Shown here one piece after another: positions 1 through 7,526 of a stretch of DNA of 41,543 nt. The notes below the pieces were generated by a model. The model saw nothing but the letters and a program-made list of their open reading frames with translations, made no database searches and was not told the DNA's origin. The position numbers and the translations under genes were made by a program. Source of the DNA: Gammaproteobacteria bacterium (lineage in GTDB: Bacteria; Pseudomonadota; Gammaproteobacteria; Pseudomonadales; Pseudohongiellaceae); assembly GCA_030832825.1 (NCBI GenBank), contig JAURIJ010000024.1, forward strand, positions 1 through 41,543, read 5' to 3'. Position 1 is the first letter of the stretch. Every line of letters begins with the position of its first letter.

Positions 1-200
1 CTTAACGTCTTTTATCCCTATTTGGATCAGCTTTCCAGCGCGGCACGGCGCTTTGCCGGTTTCATCACATTTTCTGGATGAAAACTTCCGCATTTCCACA
101 GGTATTTCGTTCTCTGCGGCTGCACTGTAGCGCCATGAGCTGCTGAGTCATGGCGGCTGCAACGTTCGACCATCCGTGTTACGCAAGAGAGGTGTCTGCG
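1..200. other. upstream region of the HtrA-type protease gene
   Basis: No gene is supported in this stretch. It contains a perfect 8-bp inverted repeat, CGCCATGA at 131-138 and TCATGGCG at 148-155, separated by 9 bases and located 45-70 bases before the protease start. It could be an operator or a 5'-UTR hairpin. A purine-rich ribosome binding site (AGAGAGG, about 186-192) precedes the ATG at 201. I saw no convincing sigma-70 promoter. Confidence 0.4.
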
Positions 201-1598
201 ATGAACAAGCGAGTTGTGAGTCTGGTGTTCATGTTGGGGCTGGGGGCGCTGGCCTCAAGCCCGTCGTTTGCCTTGAGTGAAGACGCCGCCGGCAACGGCG
301 TGCCGTCCCTTGCGCCCATGCTGGAAGAGGTGACCCCGGCGGTGGTCATCATCTCCACGGCGCGCACCAGTCCCGCGCCGGAGTCGCTGCGCTTTCTCGA
401 TGAAGAGGACATGCGTCGTTTCTTCAATGATCCCTCGGCCGCTCCCGGTCAGGACCGCCAGCCCTCGGTGCGCGGCGCTGGCTCGGGCGTGATCGTGGAT
501 GCAGACAAGGGCTATGTGGTGACCAATCATCACGTGATCGACAAGGCCGACGTGATCACCGTGTCCCTGCAGGACGGGCGCGAGTTCGAGGCGAAACTGC
601 TGGGCAGTGATGCCAGCACCGACGTGGCCCTGCTGCAGATCGAGGCTGAGAACCTGCAGGAACTGCCCTTTGCCAACATCGAGGATCTGCGCGTGGGGGA
701 CTACGTGGTGGCTGTCGGCAATCCCTTCGGACTCGGGCAGACGGTGACTCAGGGCATCGTCAGCGCGCTCGGGCGCTCCGGGCTCAACAACGAGAACTAC
801 GAAGACTTCATCCAGACCGACGCCGCCATCAACATGGGCAATTCCGGGGGCGCGCTGGTGGATCTGGAAGGCCGGCTGATCGGCATCAACACCGCCATCA
901 TCAGCGGCACCGGCACCAATGCGGGCATCGCCTTCGCCGTGCCGGTGGACATGATCGCGTCGGTGATGACGCATCTGGAGCGCGACGGTGAAGTGCGCCG
1001 TGGTCAGCTGGGTGTGCAGATTCAGGATCTGAATGCCGCGATGGAGCAGGCGCTGCAGACTGGCGCAGGCAAGGGCGCCCTGGTCACCAGCGTGCTGCCC
1101 GGCAGTGCGGCGGAAGCGGCCGGCATCCAGGCCTCCGACGTCATCGTCGAGGTGGATGGGCGTCGCATCGACAGCGGGCGTGAGCTGCGCAACATGATCG
1201 GCCTGATGAGTCGTGATCAGGAAGTCGAGCTGCTGGTGTACCGCGATGGCGAGGCCCAGCGCATCAATGCCGTGGTCGGCGGAGGTCAGCCGGCTCTGGC
1301 CGCCAACACCGAGGACAGCGGTCGTGCGCTGGCCGACCCGGTGTACCAGGGTGCCCAGCTGCGCAGCCTGGATCAGGTGGCCGGTGCGGGTGAGCGTCGC
1401 GGTGTGGAAGTGGTCAGCGTCGAGCAGGGCAGTCCCGCCTGGCAGGCCGGTCTGCGCGCCGGCGACGTGATCTTCGAGGTCAATCGCAGCGAAGTCGCCA
1501 CGCTGCAGGAATTCAATCAGCGCGTGGACGCCGACGCGCCCGTGACCGCCCTGAGCGTGCTGCGCGAGAACCGTCGCATGCTGGTGATCATGTCCTGA
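201..1598 (+). CDS. degQ: HtrA/DegQ-family periplasmic serine endoprotease
   Basis: This 465-residue protein should degrade or refold damaged proteins in the periplasm. Residues 1-25 form a signal peptide (MNKRVVSLVF start, hydrophobic core, cleavage near SFA-LS). The trypsin-like domain shows the catalytic triad: His111 in TNHHVID, Asp141 in STDVALL and Ser215 in GNSGGAL. Two PDZ domains follow, at about 265-345 and 375-450. Length and layout match DegP, DegQ and MucD (about 450-475 residues). The ATG at 201 is preferred over an upstream one at 150 because it has a ribosome binding site and begins directly at the signal peptide. A rho-independent terminator follows, so the gene is probably monocistronic. 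Without rseA/mucB neighbours, assignment to DegQ rather than MucD or DegP is not certain. Confidence 0.93.
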   Translation: MNKRVVSLVFMLGLGALASSPSFALSEDAAGNGVPSLAPMLEEVTPAVVIISTARTSPAPESLRFLDEEDMRRFFNDPSAAPGQDRQPSVRGAGSGVIVDADKGYVVTNHHVIDKADVITVSLQDGREFEAKLLGSDASTDVALLQIEAENLQELPFANIEDLRVGDYVVAVGNPFGLGQTVTQGIVSALGRSGLNNENYEDFIQTDAAINMGNSGGALVDLEGRLIGINTAIISGTGTNAGIAFAVPVDMIASVMTHLERDGEVRRGQLGVQIQDLNAAMEQALQTGAGKGALVTSVLPGSAAEAAGIQASDVIVEVDGRRIDSGRELRNMIGLMSRDQEVELLVYRDGEAQRINAVVGGGQPALAANTEDSGRALADPVYQGAQLRSLDQVAGAGERRGVEVVSVEQGSPAWQAGLRAGDVIFEVNRSEVATLQEFNQRVDADAPVTALSVLRENRRMLVIMS

Positions 1599-1655
1599 GT
1601 TTGCGTTACCAGTGCAAGGCAAGGGTGACAGGTTTCAACACTGTGCCTGACTTTG

Positions 1656-1691
1656 GCCGGCTGCGGGGCACCCCCAGCCGGCATTTTTTTT
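1656..1691 (+). terminator. rho-independent terminator after the HtrA-type protease
   Basis: An 8-bp perfect stem (GCCGGCTG at 1656-1663 with CAGCCGGC at 1675-1682) is followed by A and eight T residues (1684-1691). It sits 58 bases after the protease stop codon and ends that transcript. Confidence 0.9.
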
Positions 1692-1754
1692 GCAAAAACT
1701 GCCTGCCATGCTATGTTCCCGGCCCATCTGCCTTGTCCGCTTCCGGGGTCTTTC

Positions 1755-2897
1755 GTGTTGTCCGCATCCCTTCGTCGTTCTCGTGTCGTTCTCTGGGCTG
1801 CCGCCCTGCTTCTGCCCGCATCGCTCAGTGCCCAGACTCCGGGCTATGCCCAATATGCCCAGTGGCTCAACGCCAGTGTGGCCGCCAGCACCGTGCCCGG
1901 CGTGGCCATGGCGGTGGTGAGCTCCGACCGGGTGCTGGAGGTGCAGACCTGGGGAGTGCGCGCCATCGGTCAGGCCGCGCCCGTGGACGCCAGCACGCTG
2001 TTCCGCATCGCCTCGGTCTCCAAGACCTTCGCTGGAGCGGTGGCTGCCACCCTGGTGCATGAGCACAAGCAGGACTGGGACACGCCCCTCACGGACGTCC
2101 TGCCGCAGCTGGCCATCGGCACGGAGCCCAGCAGCCGCGGGCTGACCCTGCGCCATGTGCTGAGTCACTCCACCGGACTGATGCCCCATGCCTTCTCCAA
2201 CATGCTGGACGCCGGCGTGGCCTATCAGAAGATCCAGGAGAAGTTCACCGAGATTCCCACTGTGTGCCAGCCGGGCCGCTGCTATGGCTATCAGAACGTG
2301 GTGTTCTCCCTCGTCTCGGACGTGGTGCAGGTGTCGGAGCACATCCCCTACGAACAGTATGTCGAGAGCCGGCTGTTCGAGCCGCTGGGCATGACGCGGG
2401 CCTCCATGACGCTGGAGGACTATCTGGCGGACACCAATGTCAGCGCTCCGCATCAGCGTCGCGGCGAACAGTGGCAGACGGTCAGCACCAATGCGGCCTA
2501 TTACAGCGTCGGCCCCGCCGCCGGGGTGAATGCCAGCCTCAACGACATGATTCTCTGGGCGCAGGCCAATCTGGGGGCCTTCCCCGAGGTGCTGCCGCCC
2601 GAAGTGCTGGCGCAGCAGCACGCGCCGGTGGTGGAGACGCCCCACGGCAACTACTTCAACCGCTGGCCGCATCTGGAACACGCCTGGTACGGCCTGGGCT
2701 GGCGTGTCTTCGATTATGCCGGTCAGCGCGTGGTGCATCACGGCGGCGGCGTGCGTGGATTCCGCACGGAGCTGGTGCTGGTGCCGGCGCTGGATATCGG
2801 CATGATCGTGCTCTTCAATGCCGAGACCCCGCTGGCCAACGACGTGGTGCCGCATTTCCTCGACGCCCTGCTCACCCCGGGACTTGCCCTGCAATGA
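1755..2897 (+). CDS. beta-lactamase-fold serine hydrolase (class C / AmpC-EstB-like)
   Basis: This is a secreted serine hydrolase of the beta-lactamase/penicillin-binding family (Pfam Beta-lactamase type). From the GTG at 1755 it is 380 residues long with a signal peptide ending at SLSA-Q. The nucleophile motif SVSK is at about residues 87-90, a YQN motif (the YxN element) lies mid-protein, and HHGGG near the C-terminus takes the place of KTG. HxG in that position is common in esterases and peptidases of this family, so a true beta-lactamase is not implied. GGGG at 1745-1748 is a plausible ribosome binding site. An ATG at 1713 is the alternative start but would give an unusually long n-region. 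A further TTG frame start lies inside the preceding terminator and is not credible. The stop overlaps the next gene's ATG (ATGA), indicating translational coupling. Confidence 0.82.
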   Translation: MLSASLRRSRVVLWAAALLLPASLSAQTPGYAQYAQWLNASVAASTVPGVAMAVVSSDRVLEVQTWGVRAIGQAAPVDASTLFRIASVSKTFAGAVAATLVHEHKQDWDTPLTDVLPQLAIGTEPSSRGLTLRHVLSHSTGLMPHAFSNMLDAGVAYQKIQEKFTEIPTVCQPGRCYGYQNVVFSLVSDVVQVSEHIPYEQYVESRLFEPLGMTRASMTLEDYLADTNVSAPHQRRGEQWQTVSTNAAYYSVGPAAGVNASLNDMILWAQANLGAFPEVLPPEVLAQQHAPVVETPHGNYFNRWPHLEHAWYGLGWRVFDYAGQRVVHHGGGVRGFRTELVLVPALDIGMIVLFNAETPLANDVVPHFLDALLTPGLALQ

Positions 2898-3631
2898 CCC
2901 CGGTCATCGATCTGCTCAACCGCCACCGCAGCATCCGCCGCTACGGCGCCACGCCCATCGACGAGGCCCTGCTGCAGGCCATCGTGCAGGCCGGACAGGC
3001 GGCGGCCACCTCCAGTTTCCTCCAAGGCTGCACCGTGATTCGTGTGCGCGACGCCGAGCGTCGGCGACGGCTTGCCGAGCTGGCGGGCAATCAGGCCCAT
3101 GTGCAGACTGCGGCCGAATTTCTGGTGCTGTGCGCCGATCTCAAGCGCGCGGCCAACGCCTGCGAGCAGCAGGGCAAGGCATTTGCCGGGGACTTTACCG
3201 AGCACTTCATCATTGCCACGGTGGACGTGGCCCTGATGGCGCAGAACATGGTGGTGGCCGCCGAGTCGGCCGGGCTGGGCATCTGTTACATCGGTGGTCT
3301 GCGCAATCACCCGCAGGAAGTCACCGAACTCTTGCAGTTGCCCGCAGGCGTCTACCCGGTGTTCGGTCTGTGTCTGGGGTACCCCGACCACGACCCCGAG
3401 TGCAAGCCGCGCCTGCCGCTGGCGGTGGTGCTCAAGGACGAGGTCTACAGCGAGCAGGGAGACGCCGAACGCATCGCCCTGTACGACGCCCAGGTGCAGG
3501 AGTATTACCGCACCCGCACGGGAGGCGGACACGGCCAGAGCTGGAGCGAGCAGGTGGCCGGCCTGCTGAGCGAGAAGGCGCGTCCGCACATGCGCGAATT
3601 CCTGGCCGCACAGGGCTTCACCCTGCGCTGA
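2894..3631 (+). CDS. nfsA: NfsA-type oxygen-insensitive NADPH nitroreductase
   Basis: A cytoplasmic FMN-dependent flavoreductase that reduces nitroaromatics and quinones by two electrons using NADPH. It has 245 residues, against 240 for E. coli NfsA. The N-terminal RHRSIRRY segment binds FMN phosphate in this family. GLGICYIGGLRN and the GLCLGYPD segment are typical of the NfsA/FRP group, as is the lysine/arginine-rich stretch after it. It overlaps the upstream hydrolase by four bases (ATGA), so the two are co-translated. No functional link between the two products is known to me. Confidence 0.9.
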   Translation: MTPVIDLLNRHRSIRRYGATPIDEALLQAIVQAGQAAATSSFLQGCTVIRVRDAERRRRLAELAGNQAHVQTAAEFLVLCADLKRAANACEQQGKAFAGDFTEHFIIATVDVALMAQNMVVAAESAGLGICYIGGLRNHPQEVTELLQLPAGVYPVFGLCLGYPDHDPECKPRLPLAVVLKDEVYSEQGDAERIALYDAQVQEYYRTRTGGGHGQSWSEQVAGLLSEKARPHMREFLAAQGFTLR

Positions 3632-3839
3632 ACGCCTCGGTGCGAGTCACGCAGTCGACCGGCGCACCGGGAAGAATGAAGTTCGTCACAGTTTGTCGCC
3701 AGCGCAGCCCGTGCGCGGAGATTCTGTGAGCCGTTCAACACCTGTCGTGCCGGTGGATGGCCCAAATATCGCCGTGATCGCTGCCGGGAGTCCGGCCACC
3801 GATCAGCCACCACTGGCCACCCGTCAGGAGCCCTGCGAC
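3632..3839. other. intergenic spacer before the zinc-finger mini-protein
   Basis: About 208 bases with no gene I can support. An open frame runs through it in the same phase as the next gene, but it has no ribosome binding site of its own and its composition is not protein-like. Confidence 0.4.
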
Positions 3840-4016
3840 ATGAACGCCAACGTGCAAGACATCCGTCACCTTCAGGCCTATCGCGAACTGGTCGTCATTC
3901 TGAAGAAGCCGTATCAGGACGTCTGTCGCGCCTGCGAGGGCCGCGGCACGCTGGCGAATGCGCAGATCTGTCTGACCTGCAAGGGCAGCGGCCATCGCTG
4001 GCTGAAACTGCTCTGA
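3840..4016 (+). CDS. 58-residue DnaJ-type zinc-finger mini-protein
   Basis: A small cytoplasmic protein of unknown function. Two copies of the DnaJ cysteine-rich repeat are visible: CRACEGRG and CLTCKGSG, which together give four cysteines able to bind one zinc ion. The N-terminal half (about residues 1-25) is probably helical. The ATG at 3840 has a strong ribosome binding site, AGGAG at 3826-3830, and the protein is compact from that start, which is why longer in-frame versions are rejected. It lacks J and substrate-binding domains, so it is not a DnaJ. Single DnaJ-type zinc modules occur in small chaperone- or assembly-related proteins, but no partner can be named here. Confidence 0.75.
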   Translation: MNANVQDIRHLQAYRELVVILKKPYQDVCRACEGRGTLANAQICLTCKGSGHRWLKLL

Positions 4017-4126
4017 TTCTCCCGGCGTGGCGCCTGCGGCGTCCTTGTGTCTTTCGCCCGGGGCATCCTCTACAATCGCCCCGACCCCGCTGCACAAGAA
4101 CAACAACCCGCACAGGAGCCTTGCCC

Positions 4127-4852
4127 ATGTCGTCTGCCCGCCGTCTGTTGCTTGTCTGTTTCGGCCTTCTGGCCACCGCCTGTGCCGCCGTGGCGCAGGA
4201 CCAGGCCGAATCCCGCTATGTCTACGCCCCTCAGCGCAGCATTGATGGCGGCACCGGCATGTTCTACATGGGCCGGGAGACCTCCGGCGTCATGGGCCAT
4301 CTGGCGGCCGAGTGGCTGGAACGCCCTACCCGCACGCATGAGGAAATGCCCGACGAGGTGGTGGAGAACATGAATCTGCGCCCCACGGACGTGGTGGCGG
4401 ACATCGGCGCCGGCTCGGGCTACTTCACCTTCCGCATCGCCGCCAAGGTGCCCCAGGGCAAGGTGCTCGCCGTCGACATCCAGCCCGAGATGCTGGCCAT
4501 GGTCGAGGCCCGTCGTCTCAACGAGAACGTGAGCAATGTGGAAGGGGTGCTGGGAGACCTGCAGACCACGAACCTGCCGCCCGACTCCGTGGACGTGGCC
4601 TTTCTGGTGGATGCCTATCACGAGTTCTCCCATCCCTACGAGATGATGCAGAGCATCTTCACGGCACTGAAGCCGGGCGGACGCGTGATTCTGGTGGAGT
4701 ATCGCGGCGAGGATCGCAGCGTGCCCATCCGCCCGCTGCACAAGATGACCCAGGCTCAGGTGAAGCGCGAGATGGCGGTGTTCGACCTGCAGTTCGAGGA
4801 GACGCTGGATTTCCTGCCCTGGCAGCACATGATGATCTTCAGTAAACGTTGA
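4127..4852 (+). CDS. class I SAM-dependent methyltransferase-fold protein with export signal
   Basis: A 241-residue protein with a Rossmann-fold methyltransferase domain. Motif I is VVADIGAGSGYF, followed by an acidic residue after beta-2 (LAVDIQPEML), and motif post-I/II appears as GDLQTTNLPPDSVDVAF. The N-terminus (MSSARRLLLVCFGLLATACA) is a convincing signal sequence, with type I cleavage near AVA-QD or, less likely, lipidation at the cysteine of TAC. ATG at 4127 is chosen over TTG at 4121 because AGGAG at 4114-4118 is spaced 8 bases from it. Related exported methyltransferase-like proteins are found in several proteobacteria, but SAM is not known to be available in the periplasm, so activity there is doubtful. 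It is convergent with the TonB-dependent receptor. Confidence 0.82.
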   Translation: MSSARRLLLVCFGLLATACAAVAQDQAESRYVYAPQRSIDGGTGMFYMGRETSGVMGHLAAEWLERPTRTHEEMPDEVVENMNLRPTDVVADIGAGSGYFTFRIAAKVPQGKVLAVDIQPEMLAMVEARRLNENVSNVEGVLGDLQTTNLPPDSVDVAFLVDAYHEFSHPYEMMQSIFTALKPGGRVILVEYRGEDRSVPIRPLHKMTQAQVKREMAVFDLQFEETLDFLPWQHMMIFSKR

Positions 4853-5069
4853 CGGCGGCTCGCATCAGCGCTTGCTGATCTCTATACGAGGTGATTTTCT
4901 TCGACCGCCCTTTGTGCTACTTCCCCGGGCACTGAGCGCTCGTTCATATAGTCGAAGAAGTCTATTTAGCCCTTCACCCGAGACTCGGCCTGGTGAAGGC
5001 TCTTGGTGAGGGTGGTTGACCGCATGAGGCCGGTGTTCGCGAGCGTGCAAGAAGTGTGAGCCCTGGACT
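4853..5069. other. convergent intergenic region
   Basis: 217 bases between two convergent genes. It contains an inverted repeat, CCTTCACC at 4971-4978 and GGTGAAGG at 4992-4999, that could form a hairpin. There is no T-tract on either side, so it is not a standard intrinsic terminator. No gene is supported. Confidence 0.35.
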
Positions 5070-7223
5070 TCAGAATGTGGTGCGAATCTTCAGAGCGATC
5101 TTCTGGCCGCCACCGGCACTGCAGGAATCCTCGATCTCCCGCAGTGTGCCGAGGCCCACCAGACCGTCGAAGCGCAGACGATCGCGGCAGAACTCCGACT
5201 TCAGCACATTGTTGGCCTCCAGACGGAAAGTGACGTCCTGGAAGGCCACCTTGGAGACGAACAGGTTCAGCTGGGTGCCGGGCAGGCCGACTTCCAGCGT
5301 GTCCACGTCGACGTTCTTGTCGCCGCCGTGGAAGTCCGTCTGCAGATTGAAGCCATAGTTGATGCCCAGTCCGGGCAGGTCATGCCGGAAGCCCAGCGAG
5401 CCATTGCCACGGCCGTTGAAGCGGCGGTCGGCGCCCAGGATCGGGTCGAACACCTGCGAATCGAAGACATTGACGCTGGCCGTCAGCACGGCCTCGGGCA
5501 GTCCGAGGAAGCCAAGGCGTGCACTGGCGTCGAAGTAGGCGCCATAGCGTTTGCCATTGCCGAGATTGCCGGTGGCCGACTCCGGTTTCATCGGGTCGCT
5601 GGAAAGATTGATCTTGCCGATCACATCGTCGATGTCGCGATAGAACGCGCGGGCACTGAGCACGCCGCCATCGTTGGGCAGGCGGTATTCCAGACCCAGC
5701 TCGTAGCGCATCTCGATTTCCTGCGTCAGATCCGGGTTGCCGGACGTCGTGTCCTTGTCGTTGTCCTGATTGTTCGTCGTCGCCGTGAAGCTCTCGAAAC
5801 TGAGTTGCGACACTTGCCGTTCGGCGGTCGCGCGCAGTTGCAGGGAGCTGGTCATGTCGAGGCGGTAATCCAGTTTCGGACGCCAGAACTGGAAGTCGCG
5901 CTCCCGACTGGCCGCGCCGCTCTGGCTGATGGTGGAGTCTTCATACAGCAGCGTGCTTTCCAGACTCATCCTCGGGTTGAGTGTCCAGTTGTGCACAGCG
6001 AACGCCTCGTAGCGCATTTCCTCGACCGTCGAGCCCCGGTTGGAGGAGCGCAGCACCGGCACCAGACCGCCATAGGCCGCATTGGCGCTGCCTGTCGCGG
6101 TGGCCGAGCCCACCAGCAGGCGGGTGTCGAGAATGGTCTGGGCACGCTCGAAGCCCAGTTGCATGTCCTGGGTTTCGGTCAACCGCCAGCTGTAGCTGCC
6201 CTGGCCGATGCGCTCGCGGGTGGTGCGATCGGACTGCAGAAAGCTGGTCTTGTCACGCGCATCCGTCCGCACGGTGAAGCGCTCGCGCACACTGTCGCGC
6301 ACCTCTTCGTTGACGATGAACAGGAACTGCAAGCGGCTGCCATCGAGGAAGGTATGCTCGTGATTGCCGCCGACCTCCCAGTTGCCGTGATTGTTCTCGG
6401 TGTTCTCCCACTCGTGGCGGAACACATCGGTCACGGCCGGCGCGCGCAGGATGCTGCGGTCGATATTGTACGGGTGATCTTCGTCGCCGATCAGCGCATT
6501 GAATTGCAGACGATCACGCGCCAAGTCGTAGCCGAGATTCATGCTGGCCTGCACCCTGCTCTGATCGCGGTAGCTGTCCTCGAGCACGATCTCGCTGAGG
6601 CTGCGGTCAGGCAGGTAGTTGTACTCGGTGCGCTCGAAAGCGTTGTAGCGCGGGTCCACCTCCAGATTGAAGAGGTAATTCAGGGCCCCGGCCTGGCCGC
6701 CATAGGAAAACGAGCCGCCCGGGTCCAGCGTGTCATCGTGGTGGTAGTCCATGCTGATTTCGGCCGAAATGCTGGCCGTGTCCATGGACTCTTTCAGCAC
6801 GATGTTCACCACCTGAGCAGAGCCGCGCACGTCCATGTCGCCCGAGGAGCCCCGTATGATCTCGATGCGCTCCACCTGGTCCGCCGCGATGCGGGTCAGC
6901 TGGCTGCTGGTGGAATTGTCCTTGCCGGCCACGCGCTTGCCATTGATCAGCAGGTCGCCGCTGGTGCCAAGGCCGCGGCCGCCGCCATGGTTGTTGCCAC
7001 GACCAAGGGTCACGCCGGGGATGCGTGTCACCATGTCGTTGGCGGATGCCGGGGTGTACTGCTCGAAGAAACTGGCCGGGTAGACGACGGTGGATTCATC
7101 GCTGCCGGCTTCCTGCGCCTGTGCGGTGGAGATGGCGATGGCAAGGGCGAGGGTGGAACGGGTGGCAAAGGGTAGACAGAGAATTTGCAACAAACGGGAA
7201 AAGACAATTCGCCGATCTGTCAT
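5070..7223 (-). CDS. TonB-dependent outer-membrane receptor
   Basis: A 717-residue outer-membrane beta-barrel for energised uptake. It has a signal peptide (cleavage near AQA-QE at about residue 37), a possible TonB box (STVVYPAS), and a plug domain at about 45-165 that includes RIPGVTLGR, GDLLINGKRV, ERIEIIRGSSG and DVRGSAQVVNIV. The barrel follows and ends with the C-terminal phenylalanine (KIRTTF) needed for BAM recognition. The plug contains a His/Gly-rich stretch, NNHGGGRGLG. No substrate-specific enzyme or transporter lies beside it, so the ligand cannot be assigned. GGAG lies just upstream of the start (minus strand). It is divergent from the ETF-ubiquinone oxidoreductase gene. Confidence 0.93.
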   Translation of the reverse strand: MTDRRIVFSRLLQILCLPFATRSTLALAIAISTAQAQEAGSDESTVVYPASFFEQYTPASANDMVTRIPGVTLGRGNNHGGGRGLGTSGDLLINGKRVAGKDNSTSSQLTRIAADQVERIEIIRGSSGDMDVRGSAQVVNIVLKESMDTASISAEISMDYHHDDTLDPGGSFSYGGQAGALNYLFNLEVDPRYNAFERTEYNYLPDRSLSEIVLEDSYRDQSRVQASMNLGYDLARDRLQFNALIGDEDHPYNIDRSILRAPAVTDVFRHEWENTENNHGNWEVGGNHEHTFLDGSRLQFLFIVNEEVRDSVRERFTVRTDARDKTSFLQSDRTTRERIGQGSYSWRLTETQDMQLGFERAQTILDTRLLVGSATATGSANAAYGGLVPVLRSSNRGSTVEEMRYEAFAVHNWTLNPRMSLESTLLYEDSTISQSGAASRERDFQFWRPKLDYRLDMTSSLQLRATAERQVSQLSFESFTATTNNQDNDKDTTSGNPDLTQEIEMRYELGLEYRLPNDGGVLSARAFYRDIDDVIGKINLSSDPMKPESATGNLGNGKRYGAYFDASARLGFLGLPEAVLTASVNVFDSQVFDPILGADRRFNGRGNGSLGFRHDLPGLGINYGFNLQTDFHGGDKNVDVDTLEVGLPGTQLNLFVSKVAFQDVTFRLEANNVLKSEFCRDRLRFDGLVGLGTLREIEDSCSAGGGQKIALKIRTTF

Positions 7224-7526
7224 GTGAACTCCGGAATGTAACGAGTCGAGTGAAACGCACGAGGTACGTCGTTAGAGGTTCCGTTCAACGCCAGACTTGG
7301 CTCTGATCGAAGATTGAATGCTCGGAGTGTACAGGAGCAAAGAGTCCGGTTTGGTAACATATTGTGATCTGCTGTGCTTTAGGCGGGTCCAATTCTGTCA
7401 ATCTGCGGGCAATCGCCGATTTTTGACAATGCACTGTCATGAGTCGCAAAGCCACGTACTTTGCGCTTTGCAGGCCGATTGCGCATAATGCGCCCCTGTT
7501 TTGAACGGCCAGCCGGGGTAGGAATG
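7224..7526. other. divergent intergenic region between the TonB receptor and ETF-QO
   Basis: 303 bases serving two divergent genes. For the plus-strand gene, CATAAT at 7484-7489 is a fair -10 box, with only a weak TTGCGC at 7461-7466 as -35 (17-base spacing). A TTGACA at 7423-7428 lacks a matching -10. No clear Fur box was recognised on either strand. No additional gene is supported. Confidence 0.35.

Noticed and set aside
76-112. Possible sigma-E type promoter (GAAAACTT, then a TC-rich segment) before the protease gene
   Set aside because: The -35 half is only partly right and no -10 of the right sequence lies at 15-17 bases, so it is not supported.
1755-2897. Calling this gene an antibiotic-resistance beta-lactamase
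   Set aside because: The third motif is HGG rather than KTG and the family contains many esterases and peptidases; resistance cannot be inferred.
5328-7175. A 615-codon frame antisense to the TonB-dependent receptor
   Set aside because: Low-complexity Ala/Val/Gln/His-rich text without motifs; the receptor on the minus strand has plug, barrel and C-terminal Phe.
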